This document shows, one piece after another, positions 1 through 9,380 of a stretch of DNA of 59,628 nt (positions within the stretch are counted from its first letter, which is position 1; every line of letters begins with the position of its first letter). Below the pieces are notes generated by a model, which was given only the letters and a program-made list of their open reading frames with translations, did not search any database and was not told the DNA's origin. Location of the stretch: contig CALKKS010000024.1 of the NCBI GenBank assembly GCA_937995345.1, positions 1 to 59,628 of the forward strand, read 5' to 3'. Origin of the DNA: an uncultured Collinsella sp. Lineage in GTDB: Bacteria > Actinomycetota > Coriobacteriia > Coriobacteriales > Coriobacteriaceae. The position numbers and the translations under genes are program-made.

Positions 1-54
1 GACGCCGCCCTCTCAAGGCGGAGATCACCAGTTCGAATCTGGTACGGGCTACCA
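1..54 (+). tRNA. tRNA-Glu(CTC), 5' part cut off by window edge
   Basis: The window opens inside a tRNA. Visible are the end of the D arm, an anticodon arm with a CCGCC/GGCGG stem and a loop reading CTCTCAA (anticodon CTC, codon GAG), a T arm with the TTCGAAT loop, the 3' acceptor strand and an encoded CCA at 52-54. The anticodon arm closely matches the family pattern of tRNA-Glu. The first ~20 bases lie outside the window. Confidence 0.9.
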
Positions 55-65
55 TGAATCTGAGA

Positions 66-97
66 CCCGGACTTCTAGCGGAAGTCCGGGTTTTTTA
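66..97 (+). terminator. Intrinsic terminator after tRNA-Glu
   Basis: A perfect 10-bp stem (66-75 with 81-90), a 5-nt loop and a run of six T directly after the stem form a strong rho-independent terminator 11 nt after the tRNA CCA end. Confidence 0.9.
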
Positions 98-205
98 TTT
101 CCAAGCAAACCATCTGCAATTCCCATTTGCGCCATAGCTTTACGTTCTGCTTGTGGCCCTTGCGGGTACAATATGCAAGATATTTGGACGGTCAGAAGGA
201 GCCTC

Positions 206-1510
206 ATGAAGGAGTCCTCTCAGCATGCATCTAAGCCCCAGGTCGAGGTTGAGGCCTCGGGCGGCGATGATAACAAGGGTGCACGTCGCGGTGCCATTTT
301 TATCGGCGTCGTGCTGGTTGGCTATATCGTCTATCTGATTGCGACCGGTCAGATGGGACAGTTCTGGGCAGCCATGTCGAGCGTCCAAGCGCCGTGGCTC
401 GTTGCCGCATGCTTTTGCATGTTCCTGTACCTGTTCTTTGGCATCGTCGCCTATGCGATCGCCGTCTGGCTCGATCCCAATTCGCCCGTCGGCATTCGCG
501 ACCTGATCTCGGTCGAGGCGAGCGGTATCTTCTTTGGCAACCTGACGCCCATGATGATGGGCTCCACGCCTGCCCAGATCTACCGCCTGACCAAGGCAGG
601 CCAAAACGTCGGCGAGGCCGGTGCCACGCAGTTCACGCGCTTTATCGTGTATCAGTTTGGCCTCGTTGCCTGGGGTGCCATTCTGCTGCTTGCCCGCATG
701 CCGTTTTTCGCCGAGCGCTATGGCGACATGACGTTGCTGTGCGTCTTTAGCTTTGGCGGTCACTGCTGCATTCTGCTTGGCATCTTTGCCGTCGCGCTCA
801 TGCCCAAGACCGTCACGCGCGTCGCGCACTGCATTATCAATTGGCTCGAGCGAATGGGCGTCTCGGCCACCAAGATTGAGGGCTGGCGTACGTTTGTCGA
901 CGGCGAAATCTACTCGTTCTCCGAGAAGTTCAAGCTTTCGGCCGGCCACTTTTCGTCCATGCTGCTCACGGTGGTCATCACCATGTTGCAGCTCGCGTTT
1001 TTCTACCTCGTGCCGTATTTCCTGATGCTTGCCTTTGGCCACCACGAAGTCGACTTTTTCTCGGTCATGGCCGCGAGCGCCTTTGTTCAGCTCCTGAGCT
1101 CTGCTGTTCCCCTGCCCGGTGGCACCGGCGGTGCCGAGGGCGGCTTCGCGCTGTTCCTGGGTCATTTCTTTGGATCGGCGTCGACCGCCGGTTATCTGCT
1201 GTGGCGCCTCATTACGTTTATCGCGCCGACGATTTTGGCCGCGCCCCTGCTGGGCCTTAAGAGTGCTCACAACGAGAGTATCCATGCGCGCTGGGATCGC
1301 GTGATGCGCAAGCTCGGACGAACGCCTCAGACGTCCTCTAAGCCGGCAAAGCCCCATCCTGTGAACGCGGTTACGGTGGATCCCAATCAGCATGCTCAGA
1401 AGGCTTCTGGGGCCGCCAAACCGTCGCATAAGGCCTATGTGCGCCAGACGGGCGACGGTATCCGTGTGTCCCCGGCTGCTTTGAACAAAAAGAAGCTCCC
1501 TAAGGCGTAA
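206..1510 (+). CDS. Lysylphosphatidylglycerol synthase TM-region / YbhN-type flippase-like membrane protein
   Basis: A 434-residue integral membrane protein of the family formed by the MprF membrane half (PF03706). The hallmark near residue 310 is a PGGTGGAEGG stretch between hydrophobic helices, plus an FFGNLTPMMMGS segment near residue 112. About seven to nine hydrophobic helices are visible, followed by a basic, Pro/Lys-rich cytoplasmic tail of ~80 residues. There is no C-terminal aminoacyl-transfer domain, so it is a stand-alone flippase/transport-like domain rather than a lipid aminoacylase. Its substrate is unknown; lipid-linked or phospholipid cargo is usual for the family. ATG 206 was chosen over an upstream ATG at 173 because AGAAGGAG lies 5 nt before it. 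It is monocistronic by context. Confidence 0.85.
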   Translation: MKESSQHASKPQVEVEASGGDDNKGARRGAIFIGVVLVGYIVYLIATGQMGQFWAAMSSVQAPWLVAACFCMFLYLFFGIVAYAIAVWLDPNSPVGIRDLISVEASGIFFGNLTPMMMGSTPAQIYRLTKAGQNVGEAGATQFTRFIVYQFGLVAWGAILLLARMPFFAERYGDMTLLCVFSFGGHCCILLGIFAVALMPKTVTRVAHCIINWLERMGVSATKIEGWRTFVDGEIYSFSEKFKLSAGHFSSMLLTVVITMLQLAFFYLVPYFLMLAFGHHEVDFFSVMAASAFVQLLSSAVPLPGGTGGAEGGFALFLGHFFGSASTAGYLLWRLITFIAPTILAAPLLGLKSAHNESIHARWDRVMRKLGRTPQTSSKPAKPHPVNAVTVDPNQHAQKASGAAKPSHKAYVRQTGDGIRVSPAALNKKKLPKA

Positions 1511-1628
1511 TAGTTGGTCGTGCGTTCTTCATGTTGCCGGGCATTATTGTGCCGGATGGGGGATAATCATCTTACGTAGATTAACTCTCATCTGTTGATG
1601 AATGCTTGCATTCAGAAGGGACACGTCC

Positions 1629-2240
1629 ATGGCCACCAGCAAACCGCGCCTCGACCGCCGTATCGTTCGCAGCCGCAATGCCATCCTTTCTGCGTTTGAG
1701 CGCCTGTTGATGGATAAGCCGCTTGCCGATATTACCGTGAGTGCCATCGCGCGTGAGGCAAATGTCGATCGTAAGACCTTCTACGTGCATTTTGGCACGG
1801 TTGACGGCCTGCTTGATGCCATCGCCGCCGATGTGGTCGAGATGATCGTCGACTCTGTCGAAAAGACGCTTTCCACTATGGGCAGTGACCCCAACGAGCG
1901 CGCCCTTGGAGCGGCGGCTACCTTCTTTAAGACCATCAACGAGGCACTTTGCAATAACCTCGTGCTCAATCGCCAGCTGATTGAAAACATCCCGCTCGAC
2001 GATTTTATGACGCGCTTGCGCGTGCCGCTCGAGCACGAGATTGCCGAGCGCGACCTGCTGCCCCACGGCCTCAAGGACGAGATGTTCGATTACTATCTGG
2101 CGTTTTTGCTGTCCGGTATTATCGGCATTTACCGCACGTGGGCGCTCTCCGATGGCTCGGTGCCCATCGAGCGCATCTCGGAGGTCGCTAACAATCTGAC
2201 GTTGAACGGCCTATCGAGCCTGGAATCTCGTTTCGAATAG
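1629..2240 (+). CDS. TetR/AcrR-family transcriptional regulator
   Basis: A 203-residue protein with an N-terminal TetR helix-turn-helix: ITVSAIAREANVDRKTFYVHF (residues ~36-56, with one added residue at the join) followed by a helical ligand-binding region ending in hydrophobic segments. ATG 1629 is preceded by AGAAGGG with 8-nt spacing; an in-frame ATG at 1602 lacks this. It converges with the MacAB-like operon (2343-5742), ending ~100 nt from it. Local regulators of efflux operons are often TetR proteins, so control of that exporter is a reasonable guess, but no operator was identified. Confidence 0.88.
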   Translation: MATSKPRLDRRIVRSRNAILSAFERLLMDKPLADITVSAIAREANVDRKTFYVHFGTVDGLLDAIAADVVEMIVDSVEKTLSTMGSDPNERALGAAATFFKTINEALCNNLVLNRQLIENIPLDDFMTRLRVPLEHEIAERDLLPHGLKDEMFDYYLAFLLSGIIGIYRTWALSDGSVPIERISEVANNLTLNGLSSLESRFE

Positions 2241-2262
2241 CACGAGCGCCTTATCCCCCTTG

Positions 2263-2329
2263 AGTTGCGGTGAAATAAGGACTGAATAGGCCTATTAACA
2301 GCATAAACAGTCCCTATTTCACCGCAACT
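2263..2329. repeat. Long intergenic hairpin element A (22-bp arms, 23-nt loop)
   Basis: The left arm 2263-2284 and right arm 2308-2329 are inverted repeats with one mismatch, separated by exactly 23 nt. The loop contains a 12-bp palindrome (AATAGGCCTATT). The same arm sequence recurs at 18565-18631, again between convergent genes. There is no T-run, so it is not a classical terminator, though a bidirectional stop role for the convergent TetR and permease genes is possible. Confidence 0.85.
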
Positions 2330-2342
2330 TATTGGTGGTGGC

Positions 2343-3557
2343 TTACTGGTAGCGCAGGCACTCGACTGGATCGAGCTTTGCGGCGCGGCGGGCGGGGTAG
2401 ATGCCAAAGATCACGCCGATGCCGACCGATACCGCAAAGGCAAGCAGCACCGTGGCGATCGAAAAACTCGGCGTAATGGTACCGCTTGCACCGAGCTCGC
2501 TCAGCACGCCGGAACCCGCGGCGAACATCGTTAGACCCCAAGCAAGCAGGTAGCCAATCAGGACACCTAACAGACCACCGGTGATGCACAGCGCCGAGGA
2601 CTCGGCCAAAAACTGCGCGGTGATATCGCGACGACTGGCGCCCAGGGCACGGCGAATACCGATCTCGCGGATGCGCTCGGTCACATTGGTGAGCATCATA
2701 TTCATGATGCCGATTCCGCCCACCAGCAGCGAAATGCTGGCAACGGCACCCATGATGAGCGAAAACGCGCCCATAAAGGAATTGAGAGCGTCGATGGCGC
2801 TTTTCATTGAGGTCGCCGATACGCTGTCATATTCGTCGTCCTTCGAGATTCCCTTCATGCTACGCACCTTGGACTCGATGGTCTTGCAGAGCTCGTCCAT
2901 GTCCGTGCCCTCGGCGGCGAGCGCCGTTACGCTGGGAAACGATGGGTTCTCGTCGCCAAAGAGGCCCGAGATGGTCTCGCGCGGCATGTATAGCGTGAGC
3001 GAGCCCATGGAGTCGCTGCCGCCGTCGATAACTCCGACAATCTGCACCTCACCGTTGGAAAGCTTGATGGTCTTGCCCACCGCGTCCTGCTCGTTGCTGT
3101 ACAGCTGATCGGCACCGCCACGGCTGATGAGCACCACGCGTGCACCAGATTGGGACTCGGCCTGGGTGTAGGTGCGCCCCGCGACGAGCTTGCTGGCGCC
3201 CACCGCGTCGAGCATGTCGCTATCGACGCCCTGCGCCATGACGGTATAGCTTTTGTCACCGGCCTTGTACTCGGTATAGGCGCTGTCCACGATGCCGATC
3301 TGCTCGATCTGCGGCACCATCTTGCGAAGCTTCTCGACGTCCGACTCGGTAAGCTCTTGTGACGAATAAATCTGCACCATACGCGCAGCGTTGAGTCCCA
3401 GACTGTTGACCAGGCTGTTTTGGATACCGCCGATAAGCGAGGTCATGGCTATGACGGAGGCGATGCCGATAACAATGCCCAGGATGGTGAGCAGGCTGCG
3501 TCCCTTGTTGGCCTCGAGGGAGTGAAGGGCTTCTTGGATAAGGTCGCGCGTGCTCAT
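2343..3557 (-). CDS. MacB/FtsX-type ABC transporter permease
   Basis: A 404-residue permease of the MacB family: one N-terminal membrane helix (residues ~18-40, with LLTILGIVIGIASVIAM), a large extracytoplasmic MacB-type core domain (~45-270), then three C-terminal helices with the family motif EIGIRRALGASRRDI near residue 295. It ends in the typical ARRAAKLDPVECLRY. It overlaps the ATPase gene (3554-4327) by 4 nt, indicating translational coupling, and forms a tripartite exporter with the adaptor at 4327. The family exports peptides, antibiotics or lipoproteins; the substrate here is unknown. Confidence 0.92.
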   Translation of the reverse strand: MSTRDLIQEALHSLEANKGRSLLTILGIVIGIASVIAMTSLIGGIQNSLVNSLGLNAARMVQIYSSQELTESDVEKLRKMVPQIEQIGIVDSAYTEYKAGDKSYTVMAQGVDSDMLDAVGASKLVAGRTYTQAESQSGARVVLISRGGADQLYSNEQDAVGKTIKLSNGEVQIVGVIDGGSDSMGSLTLYMPRETISGLFGDENPSFPSVTALAAEGTDMDELCKTIESKVRSMKGISKDDEYDSVSATSMKSAIDALNSFMGAFSLIMGAVASISLLVGGIGIMNMMLTNVTERIREIGIRRALGASRRDITAQFLAESSALCITGGLLGVLIGYLLAWGLTMFAAGSGVLSELGASGTITPSFSIATVLLAFAVSVGIGVIFGIYPARRAAKLDPVECLRYQ

Positions 3558-4327
3558 GCCCTTGCTCCTTTCGGCTGATTGATGGTTGCAGAAATCGCGG
3601 GCAGATTGTTGACGGCCCCGCGTAGCGTATTCGGTGTATGCGCGATATATGCGCCGTCATGGATTCGACCGTCGCGAATGGTTACGGCACGGTCGGCCTC
3701 GGCGGCAATGCCGGGATCATGCGTGATGAGCACGATGGTCTTGCCGCGCTCCTGGAGCTTGTGGAAGGTTTCCATGACGAGTGCCCCGGTTGTCGAGTCC
3801 AGGTTTCCCGTCGGTTCATCGGCCAGGATGATGGGCGGGTCGTTGACGAGGGCGCGCGCGATGGCGACGCGCTGCATCTGTCCGCCCGAGAGCTCCGATA
3901 TGCGATGGTCCCAGTGGTCGACCGGCAGCGTGACGGCTTGCAGCGCATGGACGGCGCGCATCTCACGCTGAGCCCGCGGCACGCTGGTGTACGACAGCGG
4001 CAGCATGACGTTTTCGATGACCGAAAGGCGCGGCAGCAGGTTAAAGCTCTGAAAGACAAAGCCGATGCTCAGGGCGCGGACTTCGGTGAGCTCGTCATCG
4101 TCGAGCTCGGCGACGTTGAGTCCTTGCAGGAAATAATCGCCCGCCGTCGGTTTGTCCAGGCAGCCCAGGATGTTCATGAGCGTCGACTTGCCCGAGCCCG
4201 AGGGGCCGGTGATGGCGACGAACTCACCGGGATCTACTGCCAGGCTCACGTTATGCAGGATATGGGCGCAGCCGGCCTCGCTCTCAAAAATGCGATGCAC
4301 GTTGCGGATGTCGATGACGGGACGCAT
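3554..4327 (-). CDS. ABC transporter ATP-binding protein (MacB/LolD type)
   Basis: A 257-residue ABC ATPase. Walker A is GPSGSGKST (residues ~41-49), the Q-loop is FVFQSFNLLP, the signature is LSGGQ (near 145), Walker B is ILADEPTGNLDS and the H-loop is ITHD. The NLDS D-loop is typical of the MacB/LolD branch. The gene overlaps its permease by 4 nt and abuts the adaptor gene, whose stop codon shares the ATG base; all three are one operon. It drives the export cycle of the partner permease by ATP hydrolysis. Confidence 0.95.
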   Translation of the reverse strand: MRPVIDIRNVHRIFESEAGCAHILHNVSLAVDPGEFVAITGPSGSGKSTLMNILGCLDKPTAGDYFLQGLNVAELDDDELTEVRALSIGFVFQSFNLLPRLSVIENVMLPLSYTSVPRAQREMRAVHALQAVTLPVDHWDHRISELSGGQMQRVAIARALVNDPPIILADEPTGNLDSTTGALVMETFHKLQERGKTIVLITHDPGIAAEADRAVTIRDGRIHDGAYIAHTPNTLRGAVNNLPAISATINQPKGARA

Positions 4328-5742
4328 TAGTTGCCCTCGTCGGCAGGCATGTTGTCGCCGCCGTCTGCCGTCATGCCTGTGCCGGTATCCGTCACGATGG
4401 TGTCGCCGTCGCGTAGCTTGGTAATCGGGACGTCTGGGTTGATCTCGTTGCCCTGGTCGTCGCGCTTGACCTGGGTCTTGCCGACTACAGCCTCGTTGTC
4501 GTTTTGCGTCACGACGGTCACCTTCACGCGGCGCGTCTTCTTGCCTTCCGAATCGGTGGCCAGATTGACGTAATAGTGCTCGCCATCTTCGGTCATCAGC
4601 GCCATGGTCGGCACCATCACCACGTCGTCGAGCTTCTCGGTTACTACCGAGACCTCGGCAGTCATACCCGGCTTAAGGCGACTGTCGGGTGCTTCGATGA
4701 GGATGTCGACGTTAAAGGTCACGCTGCCGCCGCTCCCGGAGGAGGAGTCGGAGTTTGCCACCGAGGCGATAGCCGTGACGGTGCCCTGGCTCACGATATC
4801 GGGAAACGCGGGATAGGTCACGTTGGCGCTCTGCCCAACGGCGATTTTGGCGATGTCCTTTTCACCCACCTGAACGGTGACCTTCATCTTGGAGAGGTCG
4901 GCGATCTGTATGCACTGCTTGCCGCCGCTCGTATCGCCTTCGCCCATAATCATGCCGCCCGTCACCGTGGCGCCGACCTTGGCGTTGAGCTCGACGATGC
5001 TGCCCGAGCTGGGCGCGGTCACGGTGCGTTCGGCGGCTTTGGCGTTGGCTTGGTCCAGGGTCGCCTGGGCCGAGGCTAGGTTGCGTTGGGCGCTCGAGAC
5101 GGCACTCGTGTCGGCGGTGCCGCTGGCGCCACTCGCGCTTGCCGTATCTGCTTCAGGTGCCGGAGCGGCTTGGGCAGCAGCTACCGCTTTCTGTGCGTTG
5201 GCGAGGTCTTCCTGTGCCGCTGTCACCGCGCGCTGCGCCTCGGCAACGTTGCGATCGAGCTCGTCGTTTTTAATGGTCATGAGCACGTCGCCCTCGTTGA
5301 CGGACTGGCCGGCTTGCACGTTGATCGATGCCACCGTTCCGTCGACAGAAGGGGAGACCACCGAAGCCGAGATGGGCTTGAGCTGGCCTTTAGCCTCGAC
5401 GGTGGTCGTAAACGTGCCCTCGGTGACCATGTCGGTCACCGGCCCGTTGGTACCTGCGGGCCGTGCGTTGATGACTAAGGCCACGACAACGGCGATGAGC
5501 ACAATGGCGGCCACGACTCCTGCCGCAATGCCGCGCCGGATGAGCTTTTTGCGCCGACGCTCGGCACGCTTCGCTTTGAGTTTGGCGTAGGCCTCTTCGT
5601 CAGAAATCTCGGTTGTATCGCTTGTGCTGCCGTTTTGCTGTGCGGCGTGCACGTTTGTTATGAGGGGAAGCGTTTCGGTGGCACCCTCGGGCGTTCGATC
5701 GGCATCATTCGGTCCCGGGGTAATGGTGGGGACATTCGACAT
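4327..5742 (-). CDS. HlyD/MacA-type efflux adaptor (membrane fusion protein)
   Basis: A 471-residue adaptor with a Lys/Arg-rich cytoplasmic N-terminus, one membrane helix (~residues 65-85), a split biotinyl-lipoyl domain, and an Ala/Gln-rich coiled-coil hairpin interrupted by a Ser/Ala/Gly linker. A beta-barrel region and a C-terminal domain ending in an acidic tail follow. ATG 5742 is preceded by AAAGGAG with 5-nt spacing; an in-frame ATG 21 codons upstream has no such site. It is first gene of the operon with the ATPase and permease. In a monoderm organism it would link the permease to the cell wall side rather than an outer-membrane channel. Confidence 0.9.
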   Translation of the reverse strand: MSNVPTITPGPNDADRTPEGATETLPLITNVHAAQQNGSTSDTTEISDEEAYAKLKAKRAERRRKKLIRRGIAAGVVAAIVLIAVVVALVINARPAGTNGPVTDMVTEGTFTTTVEAKGQLKPISASVVSPSVDGTVASINVQAGQSVNEGDVLMTIKNDELDRNVAEAQRAVTAAQEDLANAQKAVAAAQAAPAPEADTASASGASGTADTSAVSSAQRNLASAQATLDQANAKAAERTVTAPSSGSIVELNAKVGATVTGGMIMGEGDTSGGKQCIQIADLSKMKVTVQVGEKDIAKIAVGQSANVTYPAFPDIVSQGTVTAIASVANSDSSSGSGGSVTFNVDILIEAPDSRLKPGMTAEVSVVTEKLDDVVMVPTMALMTEDGEHYYVNLATDSEGKKTRRVKVTVVTQNDNEAVVGKTQVKRDDQGNEINPDVPITKLRDGDTIVTDTGTGMTADGGDNMPADEGN

Positions 5743-5775
5743 GGCGTCTCCTTTATAGAAAGTTCCTCGATAATT

Positions 5776-5807
5776 ATATGCGCTCGTCGCGAGAGACGGG
5801 CGCATAT
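5776..5807. other. Intergenic hairpin between transpeptidase and exporter genes
   Basis: Arms 5776-5788 and 5795-5807 pair with one mismatch across a 6-nt loop, and short outer arms (AGTTCC at 5761, GGAACT at 5821) could nest around it. There is no U-tract on the minus strand, where both neighbours are transcribed. It could be a weak terminator of the transpeptidase gene or a leader structure of the exporter operon. Confidence 0.45.
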
Positions 5808-5871
5808 GGCGGTATCTTTCGGAACTGTTAGATTGGAGCGTCAGTTCCCCGTTGTGTGAGTGCGTGATGTC

Positions 5872-7599
5872 CTACGAGTGCACGACTACGCACAGGCCGA
5901 CGCTGATGCAGTCGTGGAGCGCCTTGGCATCGGCCAGGCGCAGATTGATGCAGCCGTGGCTTCCGCACCACTTATAGGACTCGGCATTGTCGAAGCTCTT
6001 GTCGTTTTGCCAGGTGGCGTCGTGGAAACCGATCATATTGCCCTCGAACGGCATCCAATAGCTGACCGGGCTCTCGTATTTGGGCTTTCCGGTCTCGGGG
6101 TCTTTAGCACCGATGAGCTTGCTTGCGCCGTCGTTGCTGTTGATCTGCCACACGCCCTCCGGGGTGGCGTCTTCGCCCGGTTTGCCGGAAATAAAGTTGG
6201 CCTCCCACACGATATCGCCGTTCTCGTCGTAGTAGCGCGCGTGCTGCTCGGACAGGTCGACGTCGATATAGGCCTTCCAATCGGGCTCGCCCTTGGCGGT
6301 AAACGTGTCGGCCTTCTTGGAGTACGAAATCTCGATATCGCCGGTCTGCTTGTTATTGATAGCGTCCTCGACTTGCTTGGCGAGCGTGTCGCTGTCGATG
6401 GACCAGCCAAAGTCGCCGCCCTCGACAGCGCACTCCTTTCCGTCGGCGCGTGTCCACCAGCGGGTGGAGCCCACGGTGTTAAAGCCGTTGGCGAGCTCGG
6501 CGGCCCAGCTGCCGATCTGCGACGTATCGAGCGTGGGGTTGGCCGGATCGGCGAAGCTAATCCACTGCAGCACCGAGCTGCCGTCCACTTTACCGGCATC
6601 ATTGCCGTTGAGCTTAAGGGTCACGTTGACGCCCAGGAAGTTGTTGGCGGCATCGCATGCAGCCTGAATCTGGTCGTTGGTGAGGGTGCCGTTGAGCGGT
6701 TCGTAGGCGTCGTTGCCGATCTTGGTGATATCGACGTTCTCGGCGAGCGACGCGAGTTCGATCTCGGCATATTTGATGACGTGCTCGCGGTTGAGCTTCT
6801 CGTTGGACCGGGCTTTCCCAACGGTGAACTTGCCGGACTTCTCATCATAGGAGCTGGCGGCCTCGAAGGTACCCGAGCGGCCCTCGTTGAACTCGTCGAT
6901 GGCGCTGCCCAGGTCCTCCTCAAACTGCTTTTGGTCAAAGGCATCGGAGAGCATGGACAGGTCGACGTCCTGGTCCAAGTCGACCGAGCCGTTCTTGGTG
7001 GCGCTAACGGTTTTGCCGCCGAGCGACGCGATGAGGCGCGATGGCCACAGCAGCGGCTCGTTTTTGCTGATAATCTCGTGGGCGGCTTCCTCGCCATCGA
7101 CGATGGGCTCGTCGGACTCGGGCTGGTAGGTCCAGCTAAAGTCATCGCCCGCCACGGTGAGCTTGTAGTGCTTCCATGCCGAGTTGACCTTGGTGGCTGC
7201 CGAAGATGCGTTAGAGAGCGAGATGTCGACGCCGGCGATGGTAGTGTTGGGGTAAGCGACCTGCGAGAACGCCACGACGCCTACGATGTAGACGATCGCG
7301 ACGAGGCCGAGGACGACAAAGAGGGCCGTCTTGCCGCCCGACTTGCTACTTTTGTTGGTGCGCTTGTCCGCGGGCCCGCGATTGCTTGCCGCGCGAGCGT
7401 GCGAAGGGCCCTGCTTGGGGGTGGCACCCTGTGCGGGGCGCTGCTGGTATTGACGCTGATTCGGGCGCTGGGAGGCATTGGCCGGGCCGTGTTGTTGAGT
7501 GTGGGCCGGCGCGATGGGGCGCGGCGATTGGACGCCGCCAGTATGCCTACTGGGCTGTTGCGGATCGGGAATCATGTTGCTGCGGTCGATTTGCGACAT
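5872..7599 (-). CDS. L,D-transpeptidase (YkuD) with peptidoglycan-binding-like repeats
   Basis: A 575-residue cell-wall enzyme. Residues 1-90 are a disordered cytoplasmic region rich in Gln, Pro and basic residues. One membrane anchor follows (~residues 94-115), then a long extracellular part resembling tandem PG-binding-4 domains. The C-terminal YkuD domain carries a conserved His in GFHDA and the catalytic motif SHGCINLR with nucleophile Cys (~residue 554). It forms 3-3 cross-links or attaches proteins to peptidoglycan. The start at 7599 has GAAGGAAA about 8 nt upstream. It is separated from its neighbours by >100 nt on each side and so is probably monocistronic. Confidence 0.93.
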   Translation of the reverse strand: MSQIDRSNMIPDPQQPSRHTGGVQSPRPIAPAHTQQHGPANASQRPNQRQYQQRPAQGATPKQGPSHARAASNRGPADKRTNKSSKSGGKTALFVVLGLVAIVYIVGVVAFSQVAYPNTTIAGVDISLSNASSAATKVNSAWKHYKLTVAGDDFSWTYQPESDEPIVDGEEAAHEIISKNEPLLWPSRLIASLGGKTVSATKNGSVDLDQDVDLSMLSDAFDQKQFEEDLGSAIDEFNEGRSGTFEAASSYDEKSGKFTVGKARSNEKLNREHVIKYAEIELASLAENVDITKIGNDAYEPLNGTLTNDQIQAACDAANNFLGVNVTLKLNGNDAGKVDGSSVLQWISFADPANPTLDTSQIGSWAAELANGFNTVGSTRWWTRADGKECAVEGGDFGWSIDSDTLAKQVEDAINNKQTGDIEISYSKKADTFTAKGEPDWKAYIDVDLSEQHARYYDENGDIVWEANFISGKPGEDATPEGVWQINSNDGASKLIGAKDPETGKPKYESPVSYWMPFEGNMIGFHDATWQNDKSFDNAESYKWCGSHGCINLRLADAKALHDCISVGLCVVVHS

Positions 7600-7716
7600 C
7601 GTTTATATTTCCTTCGAGTTTCGCCTTGCGGCTCATCGTGTTTTAACTGGGCTTGCATTATAGCGATTAGCCTGTTGTTTGTGGTGCGGAAACAGTATCA
7701 GTTTGGAGAAGTCTGC

Positions 7717-9324
7717 CTATCCGCATATGCCGCATTTGGCGCAGGCAGAAAGCGCGGCCGGGGCTTGAGCGATGCCGCCCTTGGCCGTCTCGCGCAGGGT
7801 TGCCGGCAGGGCGTGGCCCACCGAGAGCATCACATGCGCCATCTGGTCAAACGGCACCAGGCTCTTGATGCCGGCGAGCGCGAGCTGGGCCGAGCTGAAG
7901 GCTGCGGCCACGCCGATGGCATTGCGATTTTGGCACGGCACCTCGACAAGGCCTCCGACGGGGTCGCAAACGAGGCCCAGCAGGTTGCTCAGCGCGATGG
8001 AACTGGCGTCGAGCGCCTGCTCGGGCGTGCCGCCGAGCATCTGCACCAGCGCGGCGGCTGCCATGGCGGCGGCGCTTCCGACCTCGGCTTGGCAGCCGCC
8101 CTCGGCGCCGGCAACGCAGGCGCTCGTGGTGAGGTTGAGGCCGATGGCGGCAGCACAGTAGAGGGCGTCCATGACCTGCTCGTCATCGAGCTGCAGGTGG
8201 TCGGCCAGCGCCAGCACGCAGCCGGGCACGACACCCGCGGAGCCTGCCGTGGGGGCGGCGACGATCACGCCCATGGTTGCGGAGCGCTCGAGCACGGCCA
8301 TGGCGCGGGCCACGGCATCGGTCTGGACGGCGCCCATTAAACTGGAGCTCAGGTCGTTGCTGCCGGTGGCATCGACAAGTTTTGCCTCGCCGCCGATGAG
8401 GCCGCCGAGCGATCGCTGCGGATTGGCGATGGGAGCCGTGGTCTCGTCTTTCATGACCTCGAGCACGCGACGCATGGTGGCGACGGCGTGGGCCTCGCCG
8501 GTCAGGCGCGCTTCGCGTATGGCCATGACGGCGCCAATGTTGAGACCGAGTTCGGCGCACGCATCGAGCAACTGTTCGCCGTCGTCGAAGATCTCCTTGG
8601 CCGAGACGCCGGGGGAGAGCGATGATGCCGAGCCGGGGAGTTCAATAAAGGTGGCGTAGTCGACGTTGTCGAGTTTGCGCAGCATGGGAATTACGGTGTC
8701 GTCGGGCGTGCCGTCGGTCTCAAAAACAGAGTAGGCCTGTCCGCCCACCTCGGTGCGGTAGGTGCGGCAGAAGGCGATATTTACATGCGCGTAGGCGAGC
8801 AGATTCGTGAGCGCGGCGAGCACGCCGGGGACGTCCTGGTGCGCCACAAAGAGCGTGGAGTACATGCCCGAGATGTCGACGCCGACGCCGTTGATGCGGC
8901 TGATGCGCATCTTGCCGCCGCCCAGGCTTTCGCCGCGGACCTGCGCCGTGGCGCCCCTGTCGTCGAACATCTCGATATCGACGGTGTTGGGGTGGATGGA
9001 GGCGTCGTCGCCCTTGATGTCAAAGTGATAGTCGAGGCCCTGCTTGCGTGCGAGGTCGAAGGCCTGCTTGATGTTCTCGTCGTCGGTGTCGAGGCCCAGG
9101 ATGCCCGCGACAAGCGCGCGGTCGGTGCCGTGGCCACGGTAGGTGTGGGCGAAGGAGTTCCACAGGCCAAAGGTGACTTTGGTAATGCGGCCTTCCAGCA
9201 GGCTGGCGGCAACCTGGGCGCACCGCAGGGCGCCGGCGGTGTGCGATGAGCTGGGGCCGACCATGACGGGGCCCAAGATCTCGAATGCCGAGGTCGTAGC
9301 TAGTGTTTGCGGCTTGCCTGCCAT
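7717..9324 (-). CDS. sdaA: L-serine ammonia-lyase, single-chain, iron-sulfur dependent
   Basis: A 535-residue fused enzyme converting L-serine to pyruvate and ammonia. The N-terminal beta-domain includes GPVMVGPSSSHTAGALR (residues ~17-33) and an ACT-like region. The C-terminal alpha-domain carries the Cys residues expected to hold the 4Fe-4S cluster in GGCQAE, LVCDPVGG and VEVPCQNRNA. Many Firmicutes split these domains into SdaAB and SdaAA; here they form one chain as in E. coli. The start at 9324 is preceded by AAAGGAG. The unusual C-terminus KCGICG ends the protein with two cysteines. Confidence 0.95.
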   Translation of the reverse strand: MAGKPQTLATTSAFEILGPVMVGPSSSHTAGALRCAQVAASLLEGRITKVTFGLWNSFAHTYRGHGTDRALVAGILGLDTDDENIKQAFDLARKQGLDYHFDIKGDDASIHPNTVDIEMFDDRGATAQVRGESLGGGKMRISRINGVGVDISGMYSTLFVAHQDVPGVLAALTNLLAYAHVNIAFCRTYRTEVGGQAYSVFETDGTPDDTVIPMLRKLDNVDYATFIELPGSASSLSPGVSAKEIFDDGEQLLDACAELGLNIGAVMAIREARLTGEAHAVATMRRVLEVMKDETTAPIANPQRSLGGLIGGEAKLVDATGSNDLSSSLMGAVQTDAVARAMAVLERSATMGVIVAAPTAGSAGVVPGCVLALADHLQLDDEQVMDALYCAAAIGLNLTTSACVAGAEGGCQAEVGSAAAMAAAALVQMLGGTPEQALDASSIALSNLLGLVCDPVGGLVEVPCQNRNAIGVAAAFSSAQLALAGIKSLVPFDQMAHVMLSVGHALPATLRETAKGGIAQAPAALSACAKCGICG

Positions 9325-9380
9325 GGGTGCTCCTTTACGTGGCTCGTCGTCCTGAGGGGCGGGGCATACTCTGTCCCGCC

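Noticed and set aside
5860..8340. Very long plus-strand open frame across the transpeptidase and serine dehydratase region
   Set aside because: It is antisense to two genes with clear catalytic motifs, lacks any domain or Shine-Dalgarno, and arises from GC-rich codon bias.
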